In this document: positions 10,077 to 23,123 of the stretch, piece after piece | Position numbering within the stretch: the stretch's first letter is position 1 | Layout: each line of letters begins with the position of its first letter | From: Topomyia yanbarensis | Lineage: Eukaryota; Arthropoda; Insecta; Diptera; Culicidae | Assembly: GCF_030247195.1 (NCBI RefSeq) | Contig: NC_080671.1 | Coordinates: forward strand, 67,393,412-67,457,411 | Reading direction: 5' to 3' | Length of the DNA stretch: 64,000 nucleotides | Position numbers and translations under genes: made by a program | Notes under the pieces: model-generated | What the model saw: the letters and a program-made list of their open reading frames with translations, nothing else | Told to the model about the DNA's origin: nothing | The model's database searches: none

Positions 10077-11865
10077 AAATTGTTCCCAAAATCGTGAAAA
10101 AAGTGCCATGAATTCTGGAACAATCACGTTTTTATGTTACGAAAACAGGACCATGAACAAAAACCATGACTTTTATAATTATGTTCAATTTCCCTTCAGT
10201 AACGCCCGTATAACGCTTTCATTAGTGGAAATATTTGTTTTTGTTTTGTGAATTTTCATAAAACCCAAGGTTGACTCATAATTTTATTCATAGATATAGG
10301 AACATTAGCTCACAAAATCAAAATATTCTGGCTATTTTTTTCCTGAACTATTTCACGAAATTCGAGATTTTATTCATGAATCCATTCAATCCTCGTGAAC
10401 TAAGTCATGATCCCTAGTATATTAATCACGGTCCAATATCGTGAAATGGTTCACAAAATTATCAAATATTATTGATGTATTCGTGAACTGGTTCATGATT
10501 CCCATTATATTAGTTACGATCCAATATCCGTGCTCGTGAAATAGTTCACGAAATCATGAAATATTATTAATGTATTCGTGAACCGGTTCATGATACATAG
10601 TATAATAGTCACAACTTATCATTCGTTTTCGTGATATAGTTCACGAAATCATAAAATATTATTCATGTATTTGTGAGCCAGTTGGTTCCTAGTACATGAT
10701 TTGCGATCTATCTAGGATTTATTTGCGTGCTTGTTGCTTGCAACATGGTAATGAAATTTTTTGTGACCTCTTTCACAAAATTTGGAGTATTATTCGTGGA
10801 ATCATTTATGTTCCGTGAACTTTTTCTTGAAATACCCAACTGATAGCGACCAGTAATAGGAACGAGCAGTAGATATCAACAAAACTATTAGGACCTTGAA
10901 CACCAAGAACGTTAGTCAGTTGATTAGATTCATTATGATGTTCGGACAGAATACGATAACTGCACTGAGAACCCCAAATAAGCACAAGATATCGCAAATT
11001 AGCCTTATTTTAATGATCCAGTTCATATTGTCACGTTATTCGGAGTACAAAACCGTTAATAATCAAAAAATAATAGATCACGATAAGGCGAAGAAAATTT
11101 ACGAATACCATGATAAAACTGCTGATATCATAAACATTAATAACATTACTCTTTAAAAGTAAGCTTTAAAATAAAATATCATGAAAACATGAATAGAAAT
11201 TACAAAATCGTTATTAAGATCCTGAAATCAAGAACACAAATCACACAACTAAAGACAAAAAATCCAAAATCGTGTCTAAGATCCTGAAATCATGAACATG
11301 AATTGCTCTTTACATGACTAAAATATCACGATAACATGAACTGATGTTACTAAAATCGCGACTTAGATCCTAAAATTATGAACACAAATCAGACAACTCG
11401 TGACAAAAATATTTAAAATCGTGACAAAGATCCAGGAATCATGAACATGAAGCACTCCACTCATGACTAAAATATCACGATAACGTGAATAGAAATTACG
11501 AACATCGCGAGATCTTGAAATCATGAACTTTAATCCAGCTAACGTCATGAGAATTCACAAGAATCGTGAATAGGTTCTTGAAATCATGAACAACGTTTGA
11601 CTGCCCACTGTTTAATTCCAAATCATGAACAAGATTCACAACAAAAACTAAACATGTCCACGGTTCAAAAACAGTAACCCAACCAAACATTCTAATGCAA
11701 CACCATGTACATATTCAGGGCAATATGGTTTTTAAAAAACGAATAATTTCATGAATACGAGATTTATTATTCATAAGTTCAGGAAATTAGTCACGGTTTT
11801 CGTAAATCGTTCACGCAATCGTGACCATTTATTCATGAATTTATGAACGGATTTTTTTCCATGTG
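10077..11865 (+). mobile_element. Complete copy of a tandem-repeat-built non-coding element
   Basis: The element starts at ACGGAAAAAAATTGTTC and ends at GGATTTTTTTCCATGT, which are short inverted termini. The left half has repeats of about 96 bp with palindromic cores such as GTGAACCGGTTCATG (matching blocks begin near 10448, 10543 and 10640). The centre is non-repetitive. The right half has GATCCTGAAATCATGAAC units whose spacing alternates between about 60 and 85 bp (near 11219, 11279, 11366, 11429 and 11510). No protein is encoded. Partial copies lie at 3255-4320 and 4510-5865. Confidence 0.7.
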
Positions 11866-14330
11866 GTCAATAATGGAGTGGCAACCGCGGACAATTTCTT
11901 ATATTTAAACAATCATTTCTGTTGTGTTGTGCGTAGATTTTTTGCTGACATTATCTTGGTGTCCGAAATTTAACATCGACACACTTTCTTCCATTTTTAA
12001 ATGTTTACTTAGTTTCATTAATTAATTTGATAGTGTGTACAAAAGGGTGTTTTCTCCAAATTTGATCCTATATCACCCCCGCTGTCCATAATCACGGTTA
12101 TTCAAATTGTTTTTGAAATATGTCGTATCGAAAGAGACACATAATTCTAGCACCTATGATATGTGCGAAAGCCCTTTCTCGTGTCAACGAACTTTTGCAC
12201 GACAAAGTGCATGTTGTGTTTTCAAATGATTAAATCGATATTCGAATGACTTGAATACACCCCCACTCGTTCAATAACTTATATGGACTTCCCGTTCCCC
12301 TGGATCCTCGGTTACGATGCGGACACAACAAATCGGTTGCTATCGACGCCAAGTGGATAAATAATGAATGAGCTGTTGCCCTGGATTATCAGTAAAACAT
12401 TCTTCACGATGGAAAGCTCTACAACAATGTCAACGTTTTTCCGCTGTCAAATTCTTCATCGGAGCAACAAAGTAATATTGTATGCTATCATGAGTCCTAA
12501 TTTATAAAGCAAATATTTGAGACAGAATCAGAGCACAAACCAGTCGGCTTAGAGGGAGAAATCATTTTTCATCACATTTTTTTACAGCTCGACAAACATG
12601 CAATGGTAACAGAGAGCTCCATGTTTGCTTTTGACATAAATCAACCCAAATTGTTCGGTGAGCAGAACATGCGGATATATTCCGCCAAGTGGAACGAACG
12701 CACATTGCAATCCGTACATTCAACAACGGTAGAACAAATTTTTGCTGAAGTTTAAAGGATAGGACCAGGGTATTTGAACAGTGTGCTTGTCGTCACCATG
12801 ATTTGGTACTACAGAAATCGGGTTCGCGGTAGCAAATAGCTGTATTACGATTAATTTTTAGGCCAAATTCTGTATCGAAATATTGTAAAAAGGATGTTTT
12901 ATTTGCGATTTGAAATACCAAATTTGTTTTTTTTTCCTTTCCTATGAAAGATGTGTAGCAGCTGTTTCAATTTTTGGGATTCCTGTTACAACATTCACTA
13001 ACGTTCTCTAGAAATATTTATCGATTTTTTCGTTTCTGGCAATGATTTACTGTGCAGTGCTGTACTAAAAAAATGTTTGCTTACCCACTTCAGCAAAAGT
13101 GAATTGAATAACACACCGCCAACGCCAAGAACAAGCAAACAGCATATATTAGCAAACAACCCATATCGGATTTCACCTGCGAAGCTCGTATGCCACATAG
13201 CGTCTATGTTGCTGTTGCCATCACTTCCACTACATAATATGTCGCCGTACACTATCAATCATCATCATCTTAAGTGACAACATCTGACCAGTAGCTGACG
13301 AGGAAGTGGGTTCCGGGCATACGCCTGTTGCCATATTATGGATATCAGCGACCATTTTTCGTCCCAATCGGTTCACACTATCCCCCGGTAGACACTGACT
13401 GACTGGCAACGGAGGAAAAAATATTGTAGGATATCTGTCGATTCACCCAGCTCCGTGGCGAAGTATTCAGGCACAAACGAGCTATCATCCCTGGGTGGCA
13501 GCCCCAGGCAAGATGGTCAAATTTTTCATACAGGAGGAACCCTACACGAAAATAAATAATACAGTGTGCGACTAGACCAATTCCGGTGTCGACAGTCTGT
13601 GCCGCTAGTCAACTTGTCAGCAGATGTCGCCGAAACAAATCTCCGGTATTCCATTCTCCCTGACGCTTTCCGGGTTGGAAAGCAACCGATTTGGCCGGAT
13701 AGAAGCAGCATGGTTTATAGCGTAAATGGTGCGGCCATAAATATTCAACACAGGTAGCAATTCGAACGAAACGGCGGAGCAAGAGGCTGCCACCAGCTTT
13801 GTGCTGGGTGGTGTTAGTGGGAAATCGTTTGGGGGAGGTATTCGAGAGGGTGGATTCATAACGACTTTCAATTTTTCGACTGAGCGGCTCCATTACGCAA
13901 ATCAGATCAAACCACCACACGCCGTCAAGTGAGCAGTTATAAAGATGTCAGTGTCGTGAATTGTGGTGCATTATGTGCTCAAGGTTTAAAGAAGAGGTTA
14001 TGATTTTAGAACTGATAACTGATTTTCTGTTCGTAGGCGGTAGTGAATCACCATAAAATGAGAAATGCTGATTCGCGACAGTTTTACTTGACTCTTAGTC
14101 GATTCAGTGATTCATTTGAGAAGATGGAAGACATATCTGTTTGATTTTGAATAGATATTTTGATTCCATATATACAAATAGGTGTGCATATGTTCATTGC
14201 TCACAGCTAACTCACACTATTTGCTACATTTTAGGAACATCGTGCTTCATAAGTTCGGTGCAGTGCATTCATTCAGTTAATTTCAGTTTAAATTCAATTT
14301 CAGTTTCAAACTGAATTTTGCTTTTACGCT
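11866..14330. other. Long non-coding stretch, partly GC-richer
   Basis: I see no assignable gene. From 13280 to 13930 the composition is less AT-rich and frames of 60-100 codons are open on both strands, but none resembles a known family. A TATAAAG at 13938-13944 could belong to a promoter. This may be unique regulatory or UTR sequence, or part of an exon I cannot frame. Confidence 0.4.
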
Positions 14331-14338
14331 GACCCTAC

Positions 14339-14583
14339 AGGCCCTACATGCCCACATATCATCAAATGTTGTTCCTTAGGCACATCTTAACATGTTTTAA
14401 CAGGATTTTTATATAGATAAGAATATCAAAAACAAGAAAAATTAGTAGTATTTTTTCTTGGCTTTGAAATTCTTTTCAATATAAAAATTCAGTTAACAAA
14501 TTTTCTAATGCGATTAGAGCTATAAAACATGTTAAGATATGTCTAAGGAACAACATTTGATGATATATGGGCATGTAGGGCCT
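14339..14583. mobile_element. Foldback/MITE with about 60-bp inverted arms
   Basis: The left arm (14339-14399, starting AGGCCCTACATGCCCACATA) is nearly the exact reverse complement of the right arm (14522-14583). About 120 bp of AT-rich spacer lies between them. There is no ORF. It is a hairpin-forming, non-autonomous DNA element by structure. Confidence 0.8.
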
Positions 14584-14879
14584 AATAGTCATTTTTGGCG
14601 AAACTTCTTAAATTCACACGTAGAACAAAAATCTGGGCTGACCCATGCATATTTCAAAACTTTTTCAAAATGTGGAGAGGTCTAATGCACACAGAAATAG
14701 GCAATTATAGATTCGCTCAACAGTAAAGTTTTTACAGGATCGAACTTTTTAAAAATTAATTGTGGTTCACTCACTCTTTTTCATGAGTTGATTTTTTTTA
14801 TCAATTTGCGATGCCGGCCCTTCAGTTGAACTGATCAAAAAAAATAATGCTCATATCCACTAAACAATCAGTCGCATGG

Positions 14880-15820
14880 CGGCATGACCGGGTACCCTAG
14901 TGATATGGTGAATCACACTCTCTTCTAGCATTTAGCAGGTTAACATACAAACGCTTAGACCTTCGCGACCATCAACGCACACCAAAGCCAGTGATCTCGC
15001 AAACATAAAAACAGCCCGATGATTAAGTAATTATATTAGCACATATAAACTTAAAAACGCAGTCTCAAGCGAGAACCTACAAACGCCCATTTTTGCGCTA
15101 TAATGCATCGGTCACGTCCGGAAATCTCTAACTTCGGTCTTAGTTACCGGGATCTCTAGTGATATGAGACAATTTACTCTCTTCTAGCATTTGACCTATA
15201 CTCTAAAAATTAACAATTGAATTAAGAAAGAGCGATCATTCAAGAATATACGCGAATATACGAATGGACATGTGGTTATAAAATCGAATTTTTGCACATT
15301 AAGTTACGTAGACGCGCCATACAACCGCCCATGCGATCGAACACGTTAACGTACGAACGCTCGATCCCTTCGCGACGATACACGCGATCGTGAAGCCACT
15401 ACGACCGCACATATCTGAACCACATAATGAAGATCATCAAGAGACCAGGCGATAAGAACACGTACAAAAATATACAAACGCTCAAGAGTTTTGCGATAAT
15501 ACAAACCCGATTACCAATACGACCATTCACGCAAACCTACGCCCACGATCTCATCATACCATGCACTTACAAATTCACAAACGCGGTCGTAAATGTGAAC
15601 ATACAAAGCTTCATAGAATCCCTTTCTCGCGCGATAATTATTCGGTCACATCCGGAAGCACCCATTCTCGGTTCTCGAAGTCTAGGTAAATGTCTTTAGA
15701 TAGACACTATGTACCAAATATCAAGTTTCAGGGCACCATACTCGAATAATCCAATGATATAGGGAATTCACTCTCTTCTAGCATCTGAATCGTGCACTGA
15801 AAATTGAACATCTGCATCGC
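14880..15820. repeat. Array related to the CG-rich monomers of the composite retroposon
   Basis: The sequence shares blocks with 26700-28450 and 55390-56870: CTAGTGATATGG...CTCTTCTAGCAT, GTTAACATACAAACGCT, CGCGATCT...AAACA and TCACGTCCGGAA. It is rich in CGCG and ACGC words, in contrast to the AT-rich surroundings. Neither the 5' leader nor the 3' end of the composite retroposon is present here. Confidence 0.65.
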
Positions 15821-16319
15821 TTTCCACGCGAACATGAAGCATGGCTAAGAATCTCTCAAATGGTGATTTTCCATCAAACCTCAACCGTTACAAAGTTGTT
15901 GAACTTTTTGTCATAAAAATTTATTTGTCTTAAAATATCTCTAACTCAAAAAGTACACTTTGTATTTCAAATCGATTAGATCCTTTGAGAAGGTGAGAAA
16001 ATTTTCCATTGAGTGATGCCCTTATATATTTCAGCTAATGAGTTTAAGTAACCTTTTCAAAGTAATTTATTTAAAATTTAACAATTTTGATCGATTTTTC
16101 GTCCATTTCTTGAAAATCTTAATAGTTAACATATTCATTTTAATTTATCAGATTGTTAGTGTTAAAGAGCTGCTTAATTCGTTTTTTGACATGATACACT
16201 TATCTTTTCTTGTTTTTAAGTGTTTAGGTTATTGAACTTGGATATTTGTATCTCATTTTCATTAATACTAGCTCTAATTGAAAAAGTATGGCTTTTATTG
16301 TACTTTTTTTCTCTCTCTT
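15821..16319. other. AT-rich non-coding stretch
   Basis: Nothing is recognised here; runs of T and A predominate. It precedes a transposase fragment. Confidence 0.4.
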
Positions 16320-16600
16320 TTCATTCGAAAGCCGGAAAATTTTTTACAGAGAAACAAAATCTAGTGGTCAGAGCACGCGCCTGGAAATTGTATGGCCGGG
16401 TTATGACGAAGTACAACGTATGCCTTCTCATGGACGACGAAACTTATATCAGGACCGATAACAGGAAACTTCCCAGTCAAATGTTTTATCTGGCTACAAC
16501 ATGGGATGATGTCCACAGCAAATCCAAGTTCGGTTTCGCCAATAAGAAACTGACGATCTGGCAAGGAATTTGCAGTCGCATACTTAAGGGGGCGTCTGTT
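16320..16600 (+). pseudogene. Tc1/mariner (ITm, DD37E-like) transposase fragment
   Basis: The open frame contains a stretch ending in CLLMDDETYIRTDNRKLP, followed by a segment with KLTIWQGICS. The DDET(Y) block holds a catalytic Asp of the DDE/D transposase domain, and WQGICS is the downstream conserved block. The order and spacing match mosquito ITmD37E-type transposases as I know them. The match ends soon after WQGICS, and the second Asp and the final Glu are missing, so the copy is truncated and dead. Upstream of about 16320 the frame is open but unrelated (hydrophobic, AT-rich). Confidence 0.7.
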
Positions 16601-16649
16601 GTAGAAAATCGGTGTAAATCGATTTTTTCATTCGTTTGTTATTATTGAA

Positions 16650-16870
16650 CCTCTAGAACAATCTCACGCAACCTTCTTTTGTGTTAAACAGTTATGTGTT
16701 CCTCGTGCGTATTTGTTTTCAAATCCTCTGATTGATCGTTCTAAGAAATCGCATTCTTCAAATTGGCGGACACGATAACTCGAAAACTATTCAACGGATT
16801 GACTTGATATTTTTATGAGAATTCATAAAGTGTGAGCCAATCGATGAACCACGGAAAACTGGATAAAATA
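16650..16870 (+). repeat. Dispersed repeat shared with 31583-31735 and 32764-32870
   Basis: The first part (TTGAACCTCTAGAACAATCT and the TTTGTGTTAAACAG block) recurs near 31583. The second part (GACACGATAACTCGAAAACT through GATGAACCACGGAAAAC) recurs near 32770. No ORF was found. Confidence 0.55.
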
Positions 16871-17286
16871 TATTTCTTCCCAGTATTTTGAAGAAAAGTG
16901 AGCAAATTTAGCTTTAAAATGAGATTTTTTGGTTTTTATGATGGCATTTTCCGGAAATGAAATTATTTTCTATTTTTTTATTCATCGAGTAACTACAAGT
17001 CTAAGTTTTATAAAACTTTTATAAAACTAAACGTCTAAGTTTTATAAAGCTTTATATAACCTGTTTTCGACAATTTTATTCGAAGTCCGCCGTGGCGCTC
17101 CTCGCCGTGATAATGGTTCGACGTTAACTCTTGGAACGCTCGTATGTTTGGCTTTGTGCGACTGAATTTTTTTTTCTTCGTTCATATTGAATGGATAAAT
17201 AAACCCTAATATTGCACAAGAGGTCCATTGTTGCCTTACCTTCAAAATCGTAAAACAAAATTACTTTCGATTTGAGCACTTTAAAC

Positions 17287-17665
17287 CACACACCTAGAAA
17301 AAATAATGTAAATTTACGTCTCCTGACCCTGACATATACGAGCATCAAAAATGACTTAGTTTTACGTTTGATTTAAATTTTACATGACGTTTAATTTCGT
17401 AAATCATGTAATTTTATGTTACTATGTTTTAATTGCCGCAAGGTTCTACTGTATCGATTGTAACATGTAATTTTACTCCACATACAGCATTTGTTCTGAA
17501 TGGTAGGAAGTGTAATTTTATGTCATTGCGCATGTAAAGTATATGTTTCATGTAAAATTAAACGGAACACGGTAATGTTCCGTCATTTCGTAAATTACGG
17601 TTTGTTGAATTGTGTCATGTTTGCAATTACGTCAACGATAAAATTCAGATTTTTTTGGTGTGCAG
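17287..17665. mobile_element. MITE with CACACC-type ends
   Basis: The left end CACACCTAGAAAAAATAA mirrors the right end, which reads GCACACCAAAAAAATCTGAA on the opposite strand. The interior is rich in TTTTACATG and its complement. No ORF was found. Boundaries are approximate. Confidence 0.5.
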
Positions 17666-18328
17666 TTGCACCCCTTAAAACCAAGCTTTTGATTAACTCA
17701 AATCGGTAATTCATTTTAAATTGTATTTATAAACCACGGAAATCACATGTGTTTGATCCGTTTTTACATACCTACATCTCACTATTGTCGATGTGGAAAT
17801 TATTTACTATAATGAACAGCTCATGCAATGAAGAATGACTAATTCTGTGATTTAGTCCTATATTTGTCAATGCAAGTGTTATGTTTTTGTTGCAATCAAA
17901 GCGATCTGTATCCTAATGATTGATCTGTTCAACACGTTGCAGAGCTTACAGCTCTCTTATCACTTATCTTAACTTATCTAAAATTAGTCATTCTATAACT
18001 TTACATGTGTTATGGTTGGGAGAATATAGAATGATAAAATATAAAATTTTTGATCTTGGTTAAATTAGAACTACGCAAACTCTCCCAAAGACGTGATAAT
18101 GCATTCTGGTGCAGTGTCTTTAACAATAAGTGGAAAAATATATATTCGTTATAATGACGAATTTATCATACATTTAACAAAAAAGTATTTTGCTCATAGG
18201 AGGGTAACTATTAATAAACAAGAAATGAGATCATGGATTTGTAGCTTCATTCTGATCTAATTTCCGATGCCTTGATTTGAAAATAAGAAATTTACATGCG
18301 AATAAGAAGTAACTGTTGATCATTACAT
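17666..18328. other. AT-rich non-coding stretch
   Basis: No gene, RNA or clear repeat boundary was recognised. Confidence 0.4.
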
Positions 18329-20578
18329 CACGGTGTCTTTGTCGAAAAACTTTATTCAAAAAAATTCAGCATCTGTAAAACTTCGGGATATGAAAGAATG
18401 GACTTTTCCCTTTCATTTCAAAGTAAAATTAAAATATTCTGTCGGGGGATCTAGAACAACTTTTTGTTTTAAAGTTTTTTGATTGAAAACTTAAGTTTTT
18501 TGATGAAAATAATTCGCATTTTCGCTACTAATTGGTACTATAGACATTAAAAAAAATACTAAAAGTGAGAATCTGACGAACAATTTCATTGTCTACAACT
18601 TCGTTGAATGCTATAAATCGATGTAAAATTACCCGAGAAAGTTATTAAAATTTAATCAGTTTTTAGGTGTGCACGGAGCCTATGGATTAAGAAGTCGATT
18701 AACAAGGACTTACAAAAGAATGTTGGGTTCAAATGAACAGTAAATTCAGATAAATTTCAATGTATACAAAGTCCCATTCTAGAAAAAATATATTTTCAGA
18801 TTCCTCCGGATCTTTGGCGAAAATGACACTTTATGAACTATATGAAAGGTGTGGAAAGGTGTTGACCAAATTTATTCGATAATCTTATACCTTTTCAAGA
18901 TGTTGATTAATGTAGTAACGGATTTTATCATGCCATTTTCATTTCTTTCCTCTCTCTAGGAGCTGGCTAATGTAAACTAGAATGACCCTTCTTCCTGATC
19001 CTATCCTGCCTGGTGAAATACAATTGGCTTATATTCAAAGCTTTGTATTTGAATGAACTAAAGTAAACAGTTGGAGTCATTGTAATAAACGATGGATTTT
19101 ATTGCAATTTTGGGTTGAGAATCCTGTTTGTCTTTATCAACATTAAAAGAAAGATGATTGAAAGAGAAAAAAGCTCTTCAAGTTTTGGATCCATGTTTGT
19201 TATCTTTTGGGGTAGATTCATTTCATCAGAATTTATAGATGTAGATTTTTGCTTGTCCTCAAATTTTATTTCTAAATCGAACACACCTCACATAATCTTA
19301 GAAAACAGAACAAACCCAAGTTTCATAATTTCCCTTAAGAAGAAATTCCGGAGTCGTTACTCGTTGAACACGGATCACAACAGAAAACCAAAATGAAAAT
19401 ATCAGGCTGGCATTCAGTAAATTCTCAAAGTAATACAAGTCTGTTTATTGAAGATTTACCTCTTAATATGGGATAAGAGCAACGACAACATATCAACAAG
19501 ACAGAGTTGCCAGTTCAGTTCAGAATCTGGAGACATTAACAGCAACACGTCTTTCGGGTAAAGGTGATACTTTTTATATCTACTTTTATATTGAGATCCC
19601 TATCTTCGTACAATAGACAAAACCTTAATTCTCATTTACTATTGCGATTTCTGTTCAATGTACAGCAATTCCCAAAAGTTAACAAACTTGAACATAAATC
19701 TCATCGAATTATTTTTTCTATCCTTCATGAAACTGTCAATCAGGGGTGGCATTGTGCATCTCGAAACGAAAGGTTTATTGTATGCAAGGTAGGATTCTCA
19801 ATCGAAATCAAATCAAATGAATATCTAATCGAGTTTGATCAAATATATAGTTATATATTTGGCTTAAATTTTACAAGATACCAACGAGCAAAAAGGTTGA
19901 TTCAAGATTACATCAAGCATACTCCAGAATGAGCGAAGAAATAAAAAAGAAGAAACATATATCTGTGACAGAAAAAAAAAACTGTTTCATTTTGCTGCAT
20001 TACCAAGCATCTATCAAAAGGGTCAAATTTTATCTACTCTTCTCTCTCCTTGCTCCTAAAATATCATTTGTGAGCATAAAACGGTGGAATCTGGAATTAT
20101 GTTTTTCCGCTTAAAAGTGGGACTTTATTAGCATTCAAGTTCTTCTGAGCACACTATTAAAATAAGGCAATCCCTTTTTTTTACAAATGAAAATAATTTT
20201 GGAATAAAGCTTCTTAACCAATAGGCCCCGTGCGAATCTATAAATTTTGATAAAAATTTAATAGCTTTCTCTGGCGATTTTAGATCGCGATGTAGTTTTC
20301 TACAAAGTTGTACACAATGAAATTGTCCATCAGAATCTCACTTTTGATAATATTGGAATGTCTAAAGTACTACCTAGGGGCAAAAATGTGAACCAATTTC
20401 ATTGAAAAACCTAAGTTTTCAAACAAAAAAACTTTGAAATAAAAAGTTGTTCTGGAGCCCCCGACAGAATATTTTAATTTTACTTTCAAATGAAAGGGAA
20501 AAACCCATTCTGTCATGTGCTGAAGTTTTAGCGATGCCGATTTTTTTCGAATAAAATTGTTCTACCAAACACACCGTG
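18329..20578. mobile_element. 2.25-kb element with about 370-bp terminal inverted repeats
   Basis: The left arm (18329-18695) and the right arm (20209-20578) are reverse complements with moderate divergence. They share blocks such as CTTTCATTT.AAAGTAAAAT, ATATTCTGTCGGGGG and GAACAACTTTTT. The outer ends read CACGGTGT and ACACCGTG. The interior (18700-20200) is AT-rich and holds one modest open frame, listed separately. No transposase motif was seen, so it looks non-autonomous. Confidence 0.7.
19564..19932 (+). CDS. Unassigned open frame inside the 370-bp-TIR element
   Basis: This is an open frame of about 120 codons with no upstream promoter evidence. Its second half, from around codon 35 onward, reads like a globular protein: mixed Lys, Glu and aromatic residues, with a segment ending in IKHTPE before the stop. 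A CAG/ exon-like boundary at about 19665 and a GTAGGA after codon 74 could be splice sites. I recognise no family. It may be a gene fragment captured by the transposon or a chance frame. Confidence 0.2.
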   Translation: MILFISTFILRSLSSYNRQNLNSHLLLRFLFNVQQFPKVNKLEHKSHRIIFSILHETVNQGWHCASRNERFIVCKVGFSIEIKSNEYLIEFDQIYSYIFGLNFTRYQRAKRLIQDYIKHTPE

Positions 20579-22020
20579 CATATCTATTATGATCATGAAC
20601 GAATGCCATCCGATCAGTCAAATTGAAAGTTGATAATATAGATAGATTCTTCAACTATCTTAGCTTCAGTCAGGACAGCAATCGTTGACTAAGGATCTGT
20701 TTCTATATCGGTCGACAGACATGTTTAACTTCAAAACTCAATCTTATAGTGTTGTACAAATGATTCTCGTAGAACTACACCACTAAATATATAGGGAAAC
20801 ATGGCACCTACCTAAGCAAATCGCTCTTTTAGGTGGATAGATGTGAAAAAATTTACTGGTCAAAGGTCCTAATTGTTAGTTTGAAATCTCAGCTACATTG
20901 TGGTGCCATAAAAGCTCATTTGCATCACTCCATGCCAGCAGCGCTATGCGGCGATTTGCTAAAGGAATACCTTCCTACGGGGCAATTCAGACCGTCATTT
21001 TTTTGCATTTTAATTATGTTTACATGTGGAATATTTATTAGAAAAACTCCTTAAAAAGCAACGCGATTTTTTTTATACTTTATCATTTAGTCACAGCTGT
21101 CGATTGGCGCATCACGTACTTTCTTTGCTGTGGCGTGTGCAATCGTGCGTGTAGCCACTGAACGGCGGTTGGTGGAATAGGGGATCCGAATAGCCTCGTT
21201 CACTCATTTTGCACAAAAGTGATGAGCGTGTTGAAAATATCCGTGTTTTCACCCTAACAAAAATCATTCCTTATAATAGGAGCCTAAAGCTTTCCAAAAT
21301 ATTTACCTACTATTACAATGAATTTTGTTTTGGGGATGGCAAAAGAATGAAACACGTTGTATCTCCTTTCTAAAAAAAAAACAAAGAATTAGATTCAGCT
21401 GTCAAAATTTATGTTTTAGAATAGCGGTTACACTAATATTTATGACAGTTTTAATAACCCCGGGTCGCCCTAATATTTTGATAATGATGTTATTTTATTT
21501 GTTAATATATTTGGATGTGTGATACAAATCGAAATATGTTTCTCTCGTTAATTTTAGGTGCGATAATTTTTTTCAAATTCTTCACGAGATTCATTGTGTT
21601 TATTTAAAGAAATATGTTCAATATTAATTATTTTTTTTAAAAAAATTTGTAATACAGGTGTCAGCCAGCCAGTATTTTGCTAAAAAAAGAGAATGTGAGT
21701 AAAAAATCAAGGATGAATTCAAACTTTTTTTTAATTGAACCGGTTTTGAGCTCTGAATTTGAAAAATTGTAACTTATTTGGTCTTCTAATGACTGCCGTT
21801 CCGACTTGTGTTTGTATTTCTACTGATAATGAATGTTTCGCATCTTCAATTCATCATTAATTGGATTCAACGTGTATAATATTTCTGTTCAGTCATGGAT
21901 TGAGTACATATTTCATCTCACATATATTTACCTATAGCAATTATTTGGCCAATTCGGTAAAGCATATTCCACTAATTAATCGCAGCATCGCAATGACTAA
22001 TTTAGAGGCCAAATTACGAA
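20579..22020. other. AT-rich non-coding stretch
   Basis: No gene was identified. A GGGGCAATTCAGACCGTC segment near 20980 resembles a MITE end of the type seen at 34524. The 21090-21240 segment is GC-richer but has no recognisable product. Confidence 0.4.
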
Positions 22021-22650
22021 AATAACTCAATTTTTGCGCTTCCACGAAATACCTGTCCGCATTAGTGTAGAAAATGTCACGCATGCTAGCGGTAATATGC
22101 GAAAAGCTTCGTCAGACGATACAAAATTAGAATCTGAAACGCTCATGCTTTCAAATTGAGGGAGCCCATGATAGTGGCATGCTGAACAAGTGGGCGACCG
22201 GGCTATGCTTTGCTGTTCGTGAAAGACAACGGCTAACGATTGTGGGATTTTCAACAAGTGCTTATACTTTTCCCCCACTAACCGTCTGATAATAGTTGCC
22301 TTTTATGTGGCTTTACATCGCCAACAGCAGAGTTTTATCAAAACTTTCGGAACGCTAGCAAGCTGGCTGATCGACATCGTAAATAGCTGGTGTGGAATGT
22401 ATCATGCCTAACGACGACCATCCGCGAGTAATGGTATGGACGAGTATGCCACTGAGTAGCGATTAATTAGAGGAAATTACTATGCCATCGCTGCGAGGGG
22501 AAGGCAATAATGGTACCGATTCTAGAACGTCTGTCTCGAAAACGAGGCGCGTTTAGTCTTGACGTTGGCATTTAAGCACCCCGGCGGATACACAAAGGGA
22601 AATGTAACCAAGTTTGTTTAATTTGTCGAGGAATTAAATTGTCGGACTGG
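22021..22650. other. GC-richer unique-looking non-coding block
   Basis: The composition is more balanced than in the neighbourhood. It contains homeodomain-type words (GATTAATTAGAGG near 22465 and TTTTATG near 22300). No frame matches a known protein. An enhancer or an unrecognised exon are both possible; there is no direct evidence for either. Confidence 0.25.
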
Positions 22651-23123
22651 TAGCTGTTTTCGTTTTCGCAGTCTTGCTTTGGAGATATCATATGTATCTT
22701 ACGGGCAGTCTTCTACAATTGAGATGCGTATTATATTAGTGTTTAATGTTTGCTCTTTTTTGGAGAAGAATATTTTGGTTTTATATTAAACAATGAAAAT
22801 GCTATTTCAAATTCCGAAATGAAATATTTCCCAGCGAGAAACTTAATAGGATAAAATATTTTTGAAATATTTTCAATGTCCATGCTTTCTCTCTGCATTC
22901 TCTTCCTACAAAGAGCTCGGATGTCATAATTTTGAACTGCTGCTTGTAATGAAAAGCTAAATAGATACGTCAAAATTACGAATCGTATCATTTGTCTCCG
23001 GCAGAACCCATCCCCGTTGGTCTCGGTATTGAGCTAGAGTATGCCTGGTATGCGGGATCTTTTCGGTTTAATAGGCTTTGCAAAGTTGGAAAGCAATCAT
23101 CGGAATCGTACTAAAGATCAGAC

